A stretch of 55,097 nt of DNA from Chloracidobacterium sp. UBA3360 (GTDB lineage Bacteria > Acidobacteriota > Blastocatellia > Pyrinomonadales > Pyrinomonadaceae), in assembly GCA_002360555.1 (NCBI GenBank), contig DEQS01000100.1, positions 32,872-87,968 on the forward strand, written 5' to 3'. The notes under the pieces were generated by a model. That model saw only the letters and a list, made by a program, of their open reading frames with translations. It had not been told where the DNA came from and ran no database searches. Position numbers and translations under genes: made by a program. Position 1 is the first letter of the stretch; each line of letters starts with the position of its first letter. Of the stretch, positions 44,893 through 55,097 are shown one piece after another.

Positions 44893-46412
44893 TGAATATT
44901 GGAAGAAAACCTGCCGCGGTCAATTAGGATCCTAAAGCCCAGCCGAACGGACGGGTAAAAGACAATAATAACCCCCGCGCTTACAATAAACCAAACAACC
45001 GCCGCTACCAGCGGGGCGGAGAATAAGATCATTACCGCAAGAGCGATCAGTATCGGCACGAGGGCAGCGGGCGTCCAAGATAATCTTAATGAGACCTTTC
45101 GTTTCAAAAAAAATACAAATGTGATCAGGCTGACAAAAAAGGCGGCAGCAGTCGCCAAAGCGCATCCGCGCAAGCCGAAACGTGGGATAAGCAGTAAGTT
45201 TAGCGATATATTTGTCGCCGCAGAGCATAGGGCCGAATATAACGAGACACTACTCAGCAAATGTGCATTCGCCATTGCGGCGTAGCCGAAATAGATAACC
45301 GCGTGGAAATTTGATGCGGCCAACAAAATCCACAGGACTGTGCTGGTTTCCAGAAAATCGCTACCAAAGACCCACGGAATAACATAATATCCAGCCAGCG
45401 AGATCGCTGTGCATCCCGTACCCCAAATGAGCGTGAGTACGGGTACAACATGTGCAAAATAATTTTCAGCTTTCCCCGCTGGAACGGTCTCACGCGTCTG
45501 CATCGTTACAAACATCGGCAACAGTAAGGAATTAGCGAGTATGGGAAGCATTAAGATAACGCTGTTTATTTGAACTGCAATTGAATAGACCGCCAATTTC
45601 CGCACGTCCAAGAGATTTATGATAAATATTGCGTCTAGGTAGTTCGAAGAAAAATAACCGATCACTGAAGAGGGGAACAACGGAAGCGAATACTGCAGCA
45701 TCTTCTTGATCTGGTTCCTATCCGGCGCCGCTGGAAATGAGACCGATCTGCCCAAGTAAATCATCGCCACAAAACACATCATCAGGGGAGCGAACGAAAA
45801 CGAGAGCACAGCCGTGAAAACGTCGAGGCGGTTCGTTATCGCTAAAATCAAAACCGCGGCAAAGATGATCAGTTTCTCTAGTGCTAGCAGCGTGCCGTGT
45901 AGCCACGCCAGTTTGACCCCATGCAATCCATATTGAAAATGTTGCCAGAGAACTCCAGTGATCAGATTCACTGCTACCAGTAATAAGGCATACGATGGGA
46001 GTTTTAACCAGTCGGAAAGCGGCGGAAACCAGAACGCTGAAAGTACAATAGTTAGAAATATGTTTGGTATGAGAATGTAAACTCGGCTCCAAAATGAATT
46101 CCTTATAGTGCCGCTCTCTACAAACTCCTCTATGCCAAATCTCACCATTGCCGTCGTGGACCAGTTGATAAAGATCTGAACGACCTGAGAGGCAGCAATG
46201 ATCGCAATTATCCCTCCGTAATTTTCCGGACCAAGCGATCGGGTCAGTAACAACACGGATGCTAAGGCAAAAACCGCGCTGGCACAGTATGAAATCACCA
46301 GCCAAAGGTAGTTGCCCGATGCATTTTGCAGGTCCCACCCTGCACGTTGCCGTTCTGAGATCAATGGGGACAATTGGTCAGGATCTACGGTTGTTGTTGT
46401 GTCGGAATTCAT
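44889..46412 (-). CDS. Polysaccharide flippase, Wzx/MATE-like
   Basis: 507 residues with 12-14 membrane segments. The N-terminal ASGNYLWLVISYCASAVFAL, a LLLTRSLGPENYGGIIAI motif after the first segment, and a KLAVYSIAVQINSVILML segment are typical of polysaccharide biosynthesis (PST) flippases that turn lipid-linked repeat units to the periplasm. The ATG at 46412 is preferred to a TTG at 46442. Its placement between the methyltransferase genes puts assembly and export in one unit, and the two polymerase-type proteins act after it. Confidence 0.88.
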   Translation of the reverse strand: MNSDTTTTVDPDQLSPLISERQRAGWDLQNASGNYLWLVISYCASAVFALASVLLLTRSLGPENYGGIIAIIAASQVVQIFINWSTTAMVRFGIEEFVESGTIRNSFWSRVYILIPNIFLTIVLSAFWFPPLSDWLKLPSYALLLVAVNLITGVLWQHFQYGLHGVKLAWLHGTLLALEKLIIFAAVLILAITNRLDVFTAVLSFSFAPLMMCFVAMIYLGRSVSFPAAPDRNQIKKMLQYSLPLFPSSVIGYFSSNYLDAIFIINLLDVRKLAVYSIAVQINSVILMLPILANSLLLPMFVTMQTRETVPAGKAENYFAHVVPVLTLIWGTGCTAISLAGYYVIPWVFGSDFLETSTVLWILLAASNFHAVIYFGYAAMANAHLLSSVSLYSALCSAATNISLNLLLIPRFGLRGCALATAAAFFVSLITFVFFLKRKVSLRLSWTPAALVPILIALAVMILFSAPLVAAVVWFIVSAGVIIVFYPSVRLGFRILIDRGRFSSNIQ

Positions 46413-46455
46413 TGTGAGGCTGCCAAACCAATGATAACGCAAAAGACAAGCAAAC

Positions 46456-47160
46456 TTAACCCGTTACATGCGACAGGATTTTTGTCAGAGTTGCTGTCAT
46501 TTCGCGAATTTCATCGGTACATTGACTAGTTTCCCAAAGGCACATTTTTCTGGGTGTTTGGTCTGCGCGCCAATCGTCGATAGCGAGGATGGGTTCGGGA
46601 AAGTCGAACGGGAATAGTTCTAGGTTTAGCGGACGGTAGCCTCCCGAATAAGCATCGTTATTGCCGGTGCATTCGTGATGGTGGGTGAGTAAGAGATATT
46701 TTATGTCGCTGCTGAGAATATTGTTAAAGATCCGGCCGATGTCTTTGAACGAAAGATGGGCGAGCAGATCGCGGCATATCATCAGATCAGCCGGCGGTAG
46801 CGGGTCGCGGGTTATATCCAAGTTAACAAAGTCGGTGTTTGGGCCGCCGTATCTTTGACGGTTTTGTTCAATCAGTTCCGGCACGATATCGACGCCGAGG
46901 TATTTTGTTTCCCCGCGCTGAACATGGCTAAACCAATTATGGTCGCCGCACGGGGCATCCAAAATGCTCTTTATCTCAAATTGCTCAAAGAGCGATGGTA
47001 ATTGTGTCCTTAGATTAATGGTGGAGTTTAGCCGCGAACCTACACCTGAAACAGTCTCGTCGTCGCCCCAGCTATTCGACCGATAGTAATCAGTAAATAT
47101 CTCTGACAACCCGCGTGATTTTACGGATACTTGGTCGCTTAGATTCTGTTCAGTCGTCAT
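46456..47160 (-). CDS. SAM-dependent methyltransferase (copy B)
   Basis: 234 residues, class I fold: ILDAPCGDHNWFSHV near residue 67, KYLGVDIVPELIEQN, and DLMICRDLLAHLSF. It is a paralogue of the gene at 41998-42747 (see there for shared motifs). It overlaps the preceding gene by 11 bases. Having two similar methyltransferases suggests different positions or sugars on one glycan, or a recent duplication. Confidence 0.85.
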   Translation of the reverse strand: MTTEQNLSDQVSVKSRGLSEIFTDYYRSNSWGDDETVSGVGSRLNSTINLRTQLPSLFEQFEIKSILDAPCGDHNWFSHVQRGETKYLGVDIVPELIEQNRQRYGGPNTDFVNLDITRDPLPPADLMICRDLLAHLSFKDIGRIFNNILSSDIKYLLLTHHHECTGNNDAYSGGYRPLNLELFPFDFPEPILAIDDWRADQTPRKMCLWETSQCTDEIREMTATLTKILSHVTG

Positions 47161-47854
47161 TCAATTCCTCGTTTGATCCAATTGCGGCTATAAAAGATTC
47201 ACTCACTGGAACGCCTGCAGTTGCTATCACCTCGGATAAAGTTCGTCGGACGTAGAGCTTTGGCGGGAGCGAATATGGTAGAAGCAGAACATAGCCTTCG
47301 TCGTCATAGAGCCTGACGATATGATGGGTCTTTGAGAACAGCCGATCAATAAAGTCGAGGCCAGCGTTTACCGGCTTATCAATGTGCGGAGGTAGCGGGC
47401 CGTTACCGAAATTACCGGTTTCATAAATGCTTAGATCATCGATAATAAATACATCGTCGCGATCTTGCCTGAGCGACCTTATGATTTCCAGTTCGGTTTC
47501 AAGAGGGCAGCGGATAGTCTCGTCCTCACAACTGTTATATCCGCAAAGCCCACCATCGGCACCGGGAAAATGTGCATCCAGCCAAAAGAGAATATTTTCC
47601 TTGATCGTCCCAACAGTATCGCTCAGGCATTTCGCGCTTTCGCCATGCAACAAATTGACGCTTGGCTCATCGCTAAATCTTTCGACATTTGCCAGGTAAT
47701 ATTCTTCGATTATCTCGACGGAATAGATCTTTTTGAAACCGGCGTCGATCGCAAGCTGCACGCCATTCCCCCGGAATGTGCCGGTCTCAAATAGTACCGG
47801 CAGGTCATATGTATCTGCGTAACGCCCCAGATCAAAACGAAAGAGACTGCCCAT
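47150..47854 (-). CDS. Methyltransferase-like protein of unknown specificity
   Basis: 234 residues from the ATG at 47854 (MGSLFRFDLGRYADTYDL). A Rossmann-like start, FETGTFRGNGVQLAID (near residue 23), and KIYSVEIIEEYYLANVERF look like a SAM-binding core. FWLDAHFPGADGG and DDVFIIDDLSIYE supply acidic residues at strand ends. The family is seen as hypothetical methyltransferases in sugar loci; the substrate is unknown. A longer frame to 47926 would overlap thiC and is rejected. It starts seven bases after thiC ends, on the same strand. Confidence 0.72.
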   Translation of the reverse strand: MGSLFRFDLGRYADTYDLPVLFETGTFRGNGVQLAIDAGFKKIYSVEIIEEYYLANVERFSDEPSVNLLHGESAKCLSDTVGTIKENILFWLDAHFPGADGGLCGYNSCEDETIRCPLETELEIIRSLRQDRDDVFIIDDLSIYETGNFGNGPLPPHIDKPVNAGLDFIDRLFSKTHHIVRLYDDEGYVLLLPYSLPPKLYVRRTLSEVIATAGVPVSESFIAAIGSNEELNDD

Positions 47855-47861
47855 ATTTCGC

Positions 47862-49826
<1,965 letters not shown>

Positions 49827-49833
49827 GCTTTTC

Positions 49834-49920
49834 TCCCTTCGTCGGTATTATCCGCATCAGGTTTTTAGGGTAATGTTCGGTATGGAACAACTCTCAGCTC
49901 TTGATAAAGCTCCCCTGAAA
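49834..49920 (-). ncRNA. TPP riboswitch (thi-box) upstream of thiC
   Basis: On the minus strand the conserved order is complete: CAGGGGAGC, GAGCTGAGAG, then ACCC, AACCTGATGCGGATAATACC, and CGAAGGGA. This is the thiamine-pyrophosphate aptamer. Its 3' end, AGGGAG, is also the thiC ribosome site (six bases before the ATG), so control is probably at translation initiation by hiding that site when TPP is bound. A TACAAT at 49934-49939 is the likely -10 box. Confidence 0.95.
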
Positions 49921-49970
49921 ACTTGTACTTTCGATTGTAACTAAAATACCTCCACTTTGCCCATTTCAGG

Positions 49971-50579
49971 CTAGTCGCGAACAAGTACCCACGTTGTCAT
50001 ACATCGAAGATTTTCGACATTAGTGGTTTTGATCGGTTCGAGAAAGCGGCCGTTGACACTTTTCGTCGCGTCTTTCAGAATTTGTTCATTGACTATGAAA
50101 CGCTCGGTGCCGTCCGGCATCATGTAGCGGCCGTTCGCTGTTGGGATCAGTAGCTTTTCGATCCCGATCGACGAGGCGAGCCGTGCGAAAAATATTCCGC
50201 CGGGCTTGAGCACACGCCATAGTTCGGCGAGCCAGCGGTCAAACTGGGCTCGATCCTCGGCAAAATGCAAAACCGCATTGCAGATCACCCATTCAAACCT
50301 CTGGTCCGGAAAGGGTATGGAGTCGAGCGTGGCGATCTGAAAGCTCTCGGGTGCGAGGTTAGGAGCGTGTCTTTTTGCAAGTGCTTGCACACGGTCTACC
50401 GATCGCTGATCTATATCTATTGCCGAAACATCAAAGCCATTTTGCAACAACCAAACAATATTTCGCCCGCCGCCGCAACCCGCATCTAGGATCTTCATCC
50501 CGGGCGCAAAACGGCCTTTTTGGATCTGGTCGAAAAGATAAATATCGATGTCGCCGAACGTTTCGCAAAGATTGATCAT
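49971..50579 (-). CDS. Class I SAM-dependent methyltransferase
   Basis: 202 residues. MKILDAGCGGGRNIVWLL (motif I, about residue 28), FDVSAIDIDQRSVDRVQA, and the methyltransferase 11-type FEWVICNAVLHFAEDR followed by LWRVLKPGGIFFARL. It resembles small-molecule or tellurite-resistance-type methyltransferases, and the substrate cannot be assigned. The ATG at 50579 begins 13 bases after the serine hydrolase stop; a longer frame to 50603 would overlap that gene. It is probably co-transcribed with the hydrolase and not part of the polysaccharide locus, because the thiC riboswitch lies downstream. Confidence 0.85.
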   Translation of the reverse strand: MINLCETFGDIDIYLFDQIQKGRFAPGMKILDAGCGGGRNIVWLLQNGFDVSAIDIDQRSVDRVQALAKRHAPNLAPESFQIATLDSIPFPDQRFEWVICNAVLHFAEDRAQFDRWLAELWRVLKPGGIFFARLASSIGIEKLLIPTANGRYMMPDGTERFIVNEQILKDATKSVNGRFLEPIKTTNVENLRCMTTWVLVRD

Positions 50580-50592
50580 TTTTTTGCCCGGC

Positions 50593-51999
50593 CTATTCCT
50601 CAAACACGATCCAGCCGATCTTACCTTCTTTATTCATGCGGAAATAGTAATAAACATTCTTACCGGCAAGCCTCATCCGGTAGCGAACAAATTCGGCCGC
50701 AGTCGCGTCGAGCATGAAATGGTCGGTGGTGATCTTTTCGCGGCCCAGGTATGCGAACGATCTCATTTGTTTGAGGTTATCAGTGAGCTGTTTGCGAAAC
50801 GCGTCGCTGACCTTGGCGGCAAAGTTTGCCGACATCTCGCTTGGAGATTTGCCATTGGCGATGTCGCGGAGAATTTGGAGGGCCTTGGCCGTTTGGTCGG
50901 AGTCGATCACTTCTTTCATGCCGTCGGCAAAGGTTCCGGGAATGTAGTGATCGGCGACGCGTTTTGAGATGTACTCGGCGCCAAAACCGCCATCTTCGAG
51001 ATTTCCGATCACCGCAACGGTCACTTTTTCTTTCGGATAGTAACGCACAATGCTGCCAAATCCACCGACGGTCGAACCAAAATGCTGAATCAATTTATGC
51101 CCATTAAATGTGTCCGTAAAAAACGCAAACCCATGGGCTACCGATCTGCCGTCGCTTAACTTTGTAGGTTTTAACATTTGGTCGAGACTCGACAGTTTTA
51201 CGACCCGGCCGTTCATAACCGCTTCCCACCACCTCGCCAGGTCAACAACGTTCGCCAAAATGCCACCGCTCGCGGCGATAATTCTCGGGCGAAAAGGCTC
51301 ACCGTTTTTCCACACGCCGTTTCGCAAAACATAACCTGTTGCACGATCCGGGACCACGTCTTCCTGATGTTTGAAACGGATCGACGGAAAATTAAGAGGC
51401 TTTATGATCCGCTCATTTACAAAATCCTCAAACGATTTTCCGCTCGCCCGTTCAATAATGATGCCGATCAGCGGTAAGTTCGTATTGGAATAAAGCCAAT
51501 TGTCACCCGGCTGAAACCCAAGTGGAAAGCCCTTGACTAGATCGACAAATTCCTCGGGTGAATACTCGCGGCGATACGAAAATTCTTTGATCTCGGTCCA
51601 GTCTTTCAGGCCTGAGGTGTGGTTGAGCAAATTACGAACGGTGATCTTTTGCCAGATCTCGGGAGCGTTTGCGGGCAAGTATTTTCTTATTGGATCCTCG
51701 AGGTTTAGTTTGCCGTCTTCGACAAGGAGCATTATGGCCTCCGCGGCAAACTGCTTAGAGATCGACCCGATCTCATAAACCGAATCTTTTGTCGCCGGAG
51801 CCTGTAACTCAAGATTTGCAGAGCCGTAACCGGTTGCTTTGATGATCTTTCCGTCGCGGATGACGGCGATCGAAAGTCCTGGTATCTTTCGCTCTTTGAT
51901 CTGTGCGGCGATAAATTCATCGAGCTTATCCGCCCTCGCAATTTCAAACGCCCCAAAAAGGAGCAGCACGAATACGGAAATATTAAATATTTTCTTCAT
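50593..51999 (-). CDS. Secreted serine hydrolase, beta-lactamase/DD-peptidase (class C) family
   Basis: 468 residues with a signal peptide ending in ARA (about 23). Catalytic motifs: SISK at 79-82 (nucleophile Ser79 and general-base Lys82), YSN at 170-172, and HFGSTVGG in the C-terminal part, in place of the KTG triad. These are the marks of the S12/class C beta-lactamase superfamily, which includes esterases and D-aminopeptidases as well as beta-lactamases. No lipobox, so periplasmic. Residues 360-468 are an extra C-terminal domain. A true beta-lactamase role is not indicated. Confidence 0.9.
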   Translation of the reverse strand: MKKIFNISVFVLLLFGAFEIARADKLDEFIAAQIKERKIPGLSIAVIRDGKIIKATGYGSANLELQAPATKDSVYEIGSISKQFAAEAIMLLVEDGKLNLEDPIRKYLPANAPEIWQKITVRNLLNHTSGLKDWTEIKEFSYRREYSPEEFVDLVKGFPLGFQPGDNWLYSNTNLPLIGIIIERASGKSFEDFVNERIIKPLNFPSIRFKHQEDVVPDRATGYVLRNGVWKNGEPFRPRIIAASGGILANVVDLARWWEAVMNGRVVKLSSLDQMLKPTKLSDGRSVAHGFAFFTDTFNGHKLIQHFGSTVGGFGSIVRYYPKEKVTVAVIGNLEDGGFGAEYISKRVADHYIPGTFADGMKEVIDSDQTAKALQILRDIANGKSPSEMSANFAAKVSDAFRKQLTDNLKQMRSFAYLGREKITTDHFMLDATAAEFVRYRMRLAGKNVYYYFRMNKEGKIGWIVFEE

Positions 52000-52138
52000 G
52001 ATCTGATTATTACCGGCGATAATTTCATGTCCATGTTACTCCCCGGCGGATATGTCTGCAAAGAAACAAAAGCGTGCGGCGTGCGTCTTTTATGATATAA
52101 ACGGAATATTAGTGATCGTTAATATGCGAGGGAATCCG

Positions 52139-53290
52139 ATGTTTATTTTTGCATTTTTACTGACGATATTTTGCTCGTCGTGTTCGACGTCGGGCGTGCC
52201 TGAGAATAATGTTATTTCGACCGAGAGCGGCGATGTCAGGTTTCGGGTCGAGACCGTCGCAACCGGGCTCGAAGTGCCGTGGGGATTTGCCTGGCTGCCG
52301 AATAAGGATCTGCTCGTGACCGAGCGGCCGGGCCGTGTACGCATAGTTGAGAGCGGTAAACTGCGAGCCGAACCGGTTTACACCGTGCCCGATGTCGAAC
52401 CGTCGAGCGAGAGCGGGCTGATGGATGTCTCGATCCATCCCGAGTTTGCGAAGAACAATTTCATCTATCTTGCCTATTCGTACAACAAAGACGGCAAGCG
52501 GGTTAGGGTGATGCGTTATAAATACGCGGGTGGCAAATTTACCGAGCCAAAGGTGGTCATCGAGGACATCCCCGGAGCTCCAAACCACGCCGGTATGCGG
52601 GCTCGGTTTGGTCCCGACGGCAAGCTGTATATCACGACCGGCGACTCGACCGACTGGACGCTCGCCCAAAAGCTCGACTCGCTCGCGGGTAAGACACTGA
52701 GATTAAACGACGACGGCACCGTGCCGCAGGACAATCCGTTCGTCAAAACGCCCGGAGCACGGCCGGAGATCTGGACATACGGAAATCGCAATCCGCAGGG
52801 AATTGCCTGGCAGCCCGGAACGGGTTTGACCTTCCAGACCGAGCACGGCCCGAGCTTTTTTGAGGGGAAAGGCTCCGGTGGCGACGAGGTGAATATCCTC
52901 GAAAAGGGGAAAAACTACGGCTGGCCGGAGATCCACCACACCGACAAAAAAGAGGGGATGGAATCGCCGCTACTCGAATACAGCCCGGCGTGCGCCCCCG
53001 GGAGTGCGATGTTTTACAACGCAACGGCTTTTCCCGGATTTGGCGGAAATTTCTTTTTCGGGTGCTTGCGCGGAGCCAGGATCATCCGCGTCGTGCTGGA
53101 GGGACGCAAGGTCGTGCGGCAAGAGAACTTGCTCGAGGGAACGGTCGGACGCATCCGCGAGGTCGGCCAAGGGCCGGACGGATTCATCTATTTTTCAACC
53201 TCAAACCGTGACGGTCGGGGCAACGCAGCAAAGGACGACGACCGGATCATGCGGCTGGTTCCTGATGACACCAAGAAAAGCGACGAATAA
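52139..53290 (+). CDS. PQQ-dependent aldose sugar dehydrogenase-like protein
   Basis: 383 residues with an N-terminal hydrophobic signal (FIFAFLLTIFCSSCSTSG). A lipobox-like CSSC is poor, so a Sec substrate or lipoprotein is possible. The mature part has the six-bladed beta-propeller pattern of soluble glucose/sorbosone dehydrogenases: VPWGFAWLPNKDLLVTERPG, LMDVSIHPEF, NHAGMRARFGPDGKLYITTGD, YGNRNPQGIAWQPG, HGPSF and GDEVNILEKGKNYGWPE. The ATG at 52139 is chosen because GAGGG is six bases upstream; ATGs at 52124 and 52052 are alternatives. It would oxidise sugars in the periplasm if PQQ is available. Confidence 0.9.
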   Translation: MFIFAFLLTIFCSSCSTSGVPENNVISTESGDVRFRVETVATGLEVPWGFAWLPNKDLLVTERPGRVRIVESGKLRAEPVYTVPDVEPSSESGLMDVSIHPEFAKNNFIYLAYSYNKDGKRVRVMRYKYAGGKFTEPKVVIEDIPGAPNHAGMRARFGPDGKLYITTGDSTDWTLAQKLDSLAGKTLRLNDDGTVPQDNPFVKTPGARPEIWTYGNRNPQGIAWQPGTGLTFQTEHGPSFFEGKGSGGDEVNILEKGKNYGWPEIHHTDKKEGMESPLLEYSPACAPGSAMFYNATAFPGFGGNFFFGCLRGARIIRVVLEGRKVVRQENLLEGTVGRIREVGQGPDGFIYFSTSNRDGRGNAAKDDDRIMRLVPDDTKKSDE

Positions 53291-53293
53291 CGA

Positions 53294-54163
53294 CTATTTT
53301 TCAGCTTCAAGTATCGCTTTCGATTCGGCAAGTTCGGCTTTGTGAGCGTCAGTCACGGCCGGATATTTTAGATCGAGCGATTCGAGCCGTTTGACGATGA
53401 TCTCGGAAACTGCCAAACGCGTGAACCATTTTTTGTCCGCCGGAATGATATACCACGGCGAATCTTTTGTAGACGTCGCTTCGATCGCCTCGGTATAGGC
53501 GTGCATATAGTTGGGCCAAAACGCGCGTTCCTTAGCGTCGCCGGCCGCAAACTTCCAGTTTTTTTCGGGCAGATTGATGCGTTCGAGAAAGCGTTGTTTT
53601 TGCTCTTCTTTCGACACGTTGAGGAAAAATTTGATGACGTGTGTGCCATTTTCGGCCAAATGATTTTCCCAGTCGCGAATGTGCTCAAAACGTTTTTTCC
53701 AGATATTCTTGTCGTTTTTCATCGCATCAGGCAGCTGTTGGCCCTGCAAAATTCCGGCATGTACACGGACGACGAGCACCTCTTCGTAATGCGAGCGGTT
53801 AAAGATGCCGATGCACCCACGAGCGGGCAGCACCTTTTGTGAGCGCCAAAGATAATCGTGGTCGAGCTCCTCGGCGGACGGAGCCTTAAAAGCAGTGACC
53901 TGACAGCCCTGTGGATTGACGCCGCTCATCACGTGTTTTATCGCGCTGTCTTTGCCGGCGGCGTCCATGGCTTGAAAAATGATCAGAAGTGAGTGAACAT
54001 TCTGTGCGTAGAGAATGTCCTGCAGCTCGGCTAGCCGGGCGATATTTTTCTCAAGGTCCTTGGTGGCTTCTTTCTTGTCTTTGTAATCGCCCGCAAAGTC
54101 GGTCGGGTGTTTTTTTAGATCAACTTTCGAGCCCGGTTTTACGAGGAATTTGTCGGTATTCAT
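53294..54163 (-). CDS. ppk2: Polyphosphate kinase 2 family protein
   Basis: 289 residues, one PPK2 domain. Walker A AMDAAGKDS at 65-73, a lid and Walker B region with GIFNRSHYEEVLVVRVH near residue 120, and the basic RFLERINLPEKNWKF segment. PPK2 enzymes move phosphate between polyphosphate and nucleoside mono- or diphosphates. Length and motif spacing match the single-domain class III type, which can phosphorylate AMP and ADP; the class is an inference. It is convergent with the sugar dehydrogenase-like gene (four-base gap) and divergent, over 26 bases, from the next one. Confidence 0.93.
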   Translation of the reverse strand: MNTDKFLVKPGSKVDLKKHPTDFAGDYKDKKEATKDLEKNIARLAELQDILYAQNVHSLLIIFQAMDAAGKDSAIKHVMSGVNPQGCQVTAFKAPSAEELDHDYLWRSQKVLPARGCIGIFNRSHYEEVLVVRVHAGILQGQQLPDAMKNDKNIWKKRFEHIRDWENHLAENGTHVIKFFLNVSKEEQKQRFLERINLPEKNWKFAAGDAKERAFWPNYMHAYTEAIEATSTKDSPWYIIPADKKWFTRLAVSEIIVKRLESLDLKYPAVTDAHKAELAESKAILEAEK

Positions 54164-54173
54164 AAGGATTTAG

Positions 54174-54195
54174 CCACAGATTAACACAGATGAAC
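54174..54195. repeat. CACAGAT repeat overlapping a start codon
   Basis: CCACAGATTAACACAGATGA matches the 10-base units at 4030-4060. The ATG of the gene at 54190 is inside the second unit. The whole 26-base gap between ppk2 and that gene is repeat or near-repeat sequence, leaving little room for separate promoters. Confidence 0.7.
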
Positions 54196-55097
54196 ATATA
54201 TTTTTCAAAACTTTTACTCGCCTGTTGTCTGACCGTATCGCTTGTCTGCTCAGCTTTTGCCCAAGCCAAACTCGTCCCAAACAAGATCACGCTAAAATCC
54301 GGCAAGTCATTTAGCCTCAATCTACCGACCGGCTATGAGATCATCCCGGCGGCGGAGGGCTTAAAGCGCGTGAGGTTTTTTGCAAAGGCACCGGACGGAC
54401 GCATCTTTGTCACGGATATGAGAGACCTGACCGACAACAAAAAAGGTATCGTCTATATCCTCGACGGCTGGGACGCGAAAAAAGGGAAATTTGCCAAGGT
54501 CATCCCATACATGACCGATCTCAAGAACCCGAATAGCTGCCAATTTTACAAAGACGAGAATGGGCAGGATTGGTTTTATCTCGCCGAAACGGACAAGCTG
54601 ACGCGGCGAAAGTTTACACTTGGCGAAACCAAACCGACGGACACCAAACCCGAGGTGCTCGCGACATTTCCCGATTACGGCCTGAGTTATAAATACGGCG
54701 GCTGGCACCTGACGCGGACGATCGCGTTTTCGCCGGATCGTAAATTGTATGTTTCGGTCGGCTCATCGTGTAATGCGTGCATTGAAAAAGAACGCGTTCG
54801 TGCAAGCATCATCGTGATGAATCCTGATGGCAGCGAACAGCGTGAATTTGCCCGAGGTTTGCGCAACGCTGTCGGCGTGAAATGGATCGGCAAATCCCTT
54901 TGGGCGTCCGGACAGGGCTCGGACCATCTGGGGCTGCAAAAACCGGATGAAGTGTTTTATGCACTCAAGGACGGCACCGATTATGGCTGGCCGTATTGCT
55001 ACTCGGCGTCAGGCAAGGTTATCGCCGACACGCAGTTTCCACGCCGCGAGGGCTGTAAAAATGTTGCTGCACCGTACGCTTATTTTCCCGCTCATGG
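54190..55097 (+). CDS. PQQ-type sugar dehydrogenase/sorbosone dehydrogenase-like protein (cut by the window end)
   Basis: 302 visible codons, no stop before the window edge. A signal peptide (residues 1-25: NIYFSKLLLACCLTVSLVCS, then AFAQ) is followed by the same propeller style as the gene at 52139: RFFAKAPDGRIFVTDMRD, LTRTIAFSPDRKLYVSVGSSC, RGLRNAVGVKW, SDHLGLQKPDEVF and DYGWPYCYS. A CNAC pair near residue 197 is not seen in the other copy and might be a disulphide. The ATG at 54190 lies inside a CACAGAT repeat unit. It may be a second sugar dehydrogenase, flanking ppk2. Confidence 0.85.
   Translation, partial: MNIYFSKLLLACCLTVSLVCSAFAQAKLVPNKITLKSGKSFSLNLPTGYEIIPAAEGLKRVRFFAKAPDGRIFVTDMRDLTDNKKGIVYILDGWDAKKGKFAKVIPYMTDLKNPNSCQFYKDENGQDWFYLAETDKLTRRKFTLGETKPTDTKPEVLATFPDYGLSYKYGGWHLTRTIAFSPDRKLYVSVGSSCNACIEKERVRASIIVMNPDGSEQREFARGLRNAVGVKWIGKSLWASGQGSDHLGLQKPDEVFYALKDGTDYGWPYCYSASGKVIADTQFPRREGCKNVAAPYAYFPAH

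Noticed and set aside
50593..51999. Beta-lactamase resistance gene
   Set aside because: SISK and YSN fit the S12 superfamily, but this is mostly esterases and peptidases, and the HFGSTVGG segment and extra domain do not point to beta-lactam hydrolysis.

Overview
The window looks like chromosomal DNA of a Gram-negative bacterium. Supporting genes are an outer-membrane beta-barrel protein, a TonB-type protein, a lipid-linked polysaccharide locus and many secreted proteins. The mix of BlaI plus M56 peptidase, TPR proteins, PQQ-type sugar dehydrogenases, abundant short intergenic palindromes and moderately GC-rich codon use suggests Acidobacteriota (Blastocatellia or Pyrinomonadaceae-like). That placement is an inference from gene style; there is no rRNA or other decisive marker. 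I saw no tRNA, rRNA, CRISPR array or intact insertion sequence.

Layout. 1-3 kb: a secreted amidohydrolase, divergent from a BlaI-type repressor and M56 membrane peptidase pair. 3-7 kb: a minus-strand nucleoside uptake and salvage operon (two ABC permeases, purine nucleoside phosphorylase, uridine kinase, cytidine deaminase) without its ATPase and binding protein. 7.2-13.5 kb: a plus-strand proteostasis cluster hsp20, clpB, grpE and a second Hsp100 ATPase. 13.6-17.4 kb: a secreted protein, then an AT-richer island of three unrecognised genes, one with a DNA-binding-like N terminus and two with HEPN-like signatures. 17.4-24.1 kb: RNase E/G with a very large low-complexity insertion and a long leader, an exonuclease-polymerase of the Pol I family, and two members of one small unknown protein family. 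24.1-30.7 kb: cell-envelope proteins (TonB C-terminal protein, beta-barrel, secreted TPR protein), a CdsZ-like zinc-ribbon coiled-coil protein and a decayed gene copy.

30.7-47.9 kb: a long minus-strand exopolysaccharide or O-antigen locus. It encodes an initiating glycosyl-1-phosphate transferase fused to a CapD-like nucleotide-binding region, three GT4 glycosyltransferases, a flippase, two polymerase/ligase-type membrane proteins, an acyltransferase, an AsnB-type amidotransferase and several SAM methyltransferases. Together these could build, methylate, amidate, export and polymerise a surface glycan. thiC, controlled by a clear TPP riboswitch, lies directly upstream in the same orientation and only 7 bases from the first locus gene. 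50-55 kb: a methyltransferase, a secreted serine hydrolase, and a PPK2 kinase between two PQQ-type sugar dehydrogenase-like genes, the last cut by the window end.

The least explained parts are the AT-rich island (14.6-17.4 kb), the RNase E insertion and leader, the small paralogous family with similar upstream sequence, and the glycosyltransferase-CapD fusion. GC differences and protein similarities are judged by eye; nothing was computed or searched.
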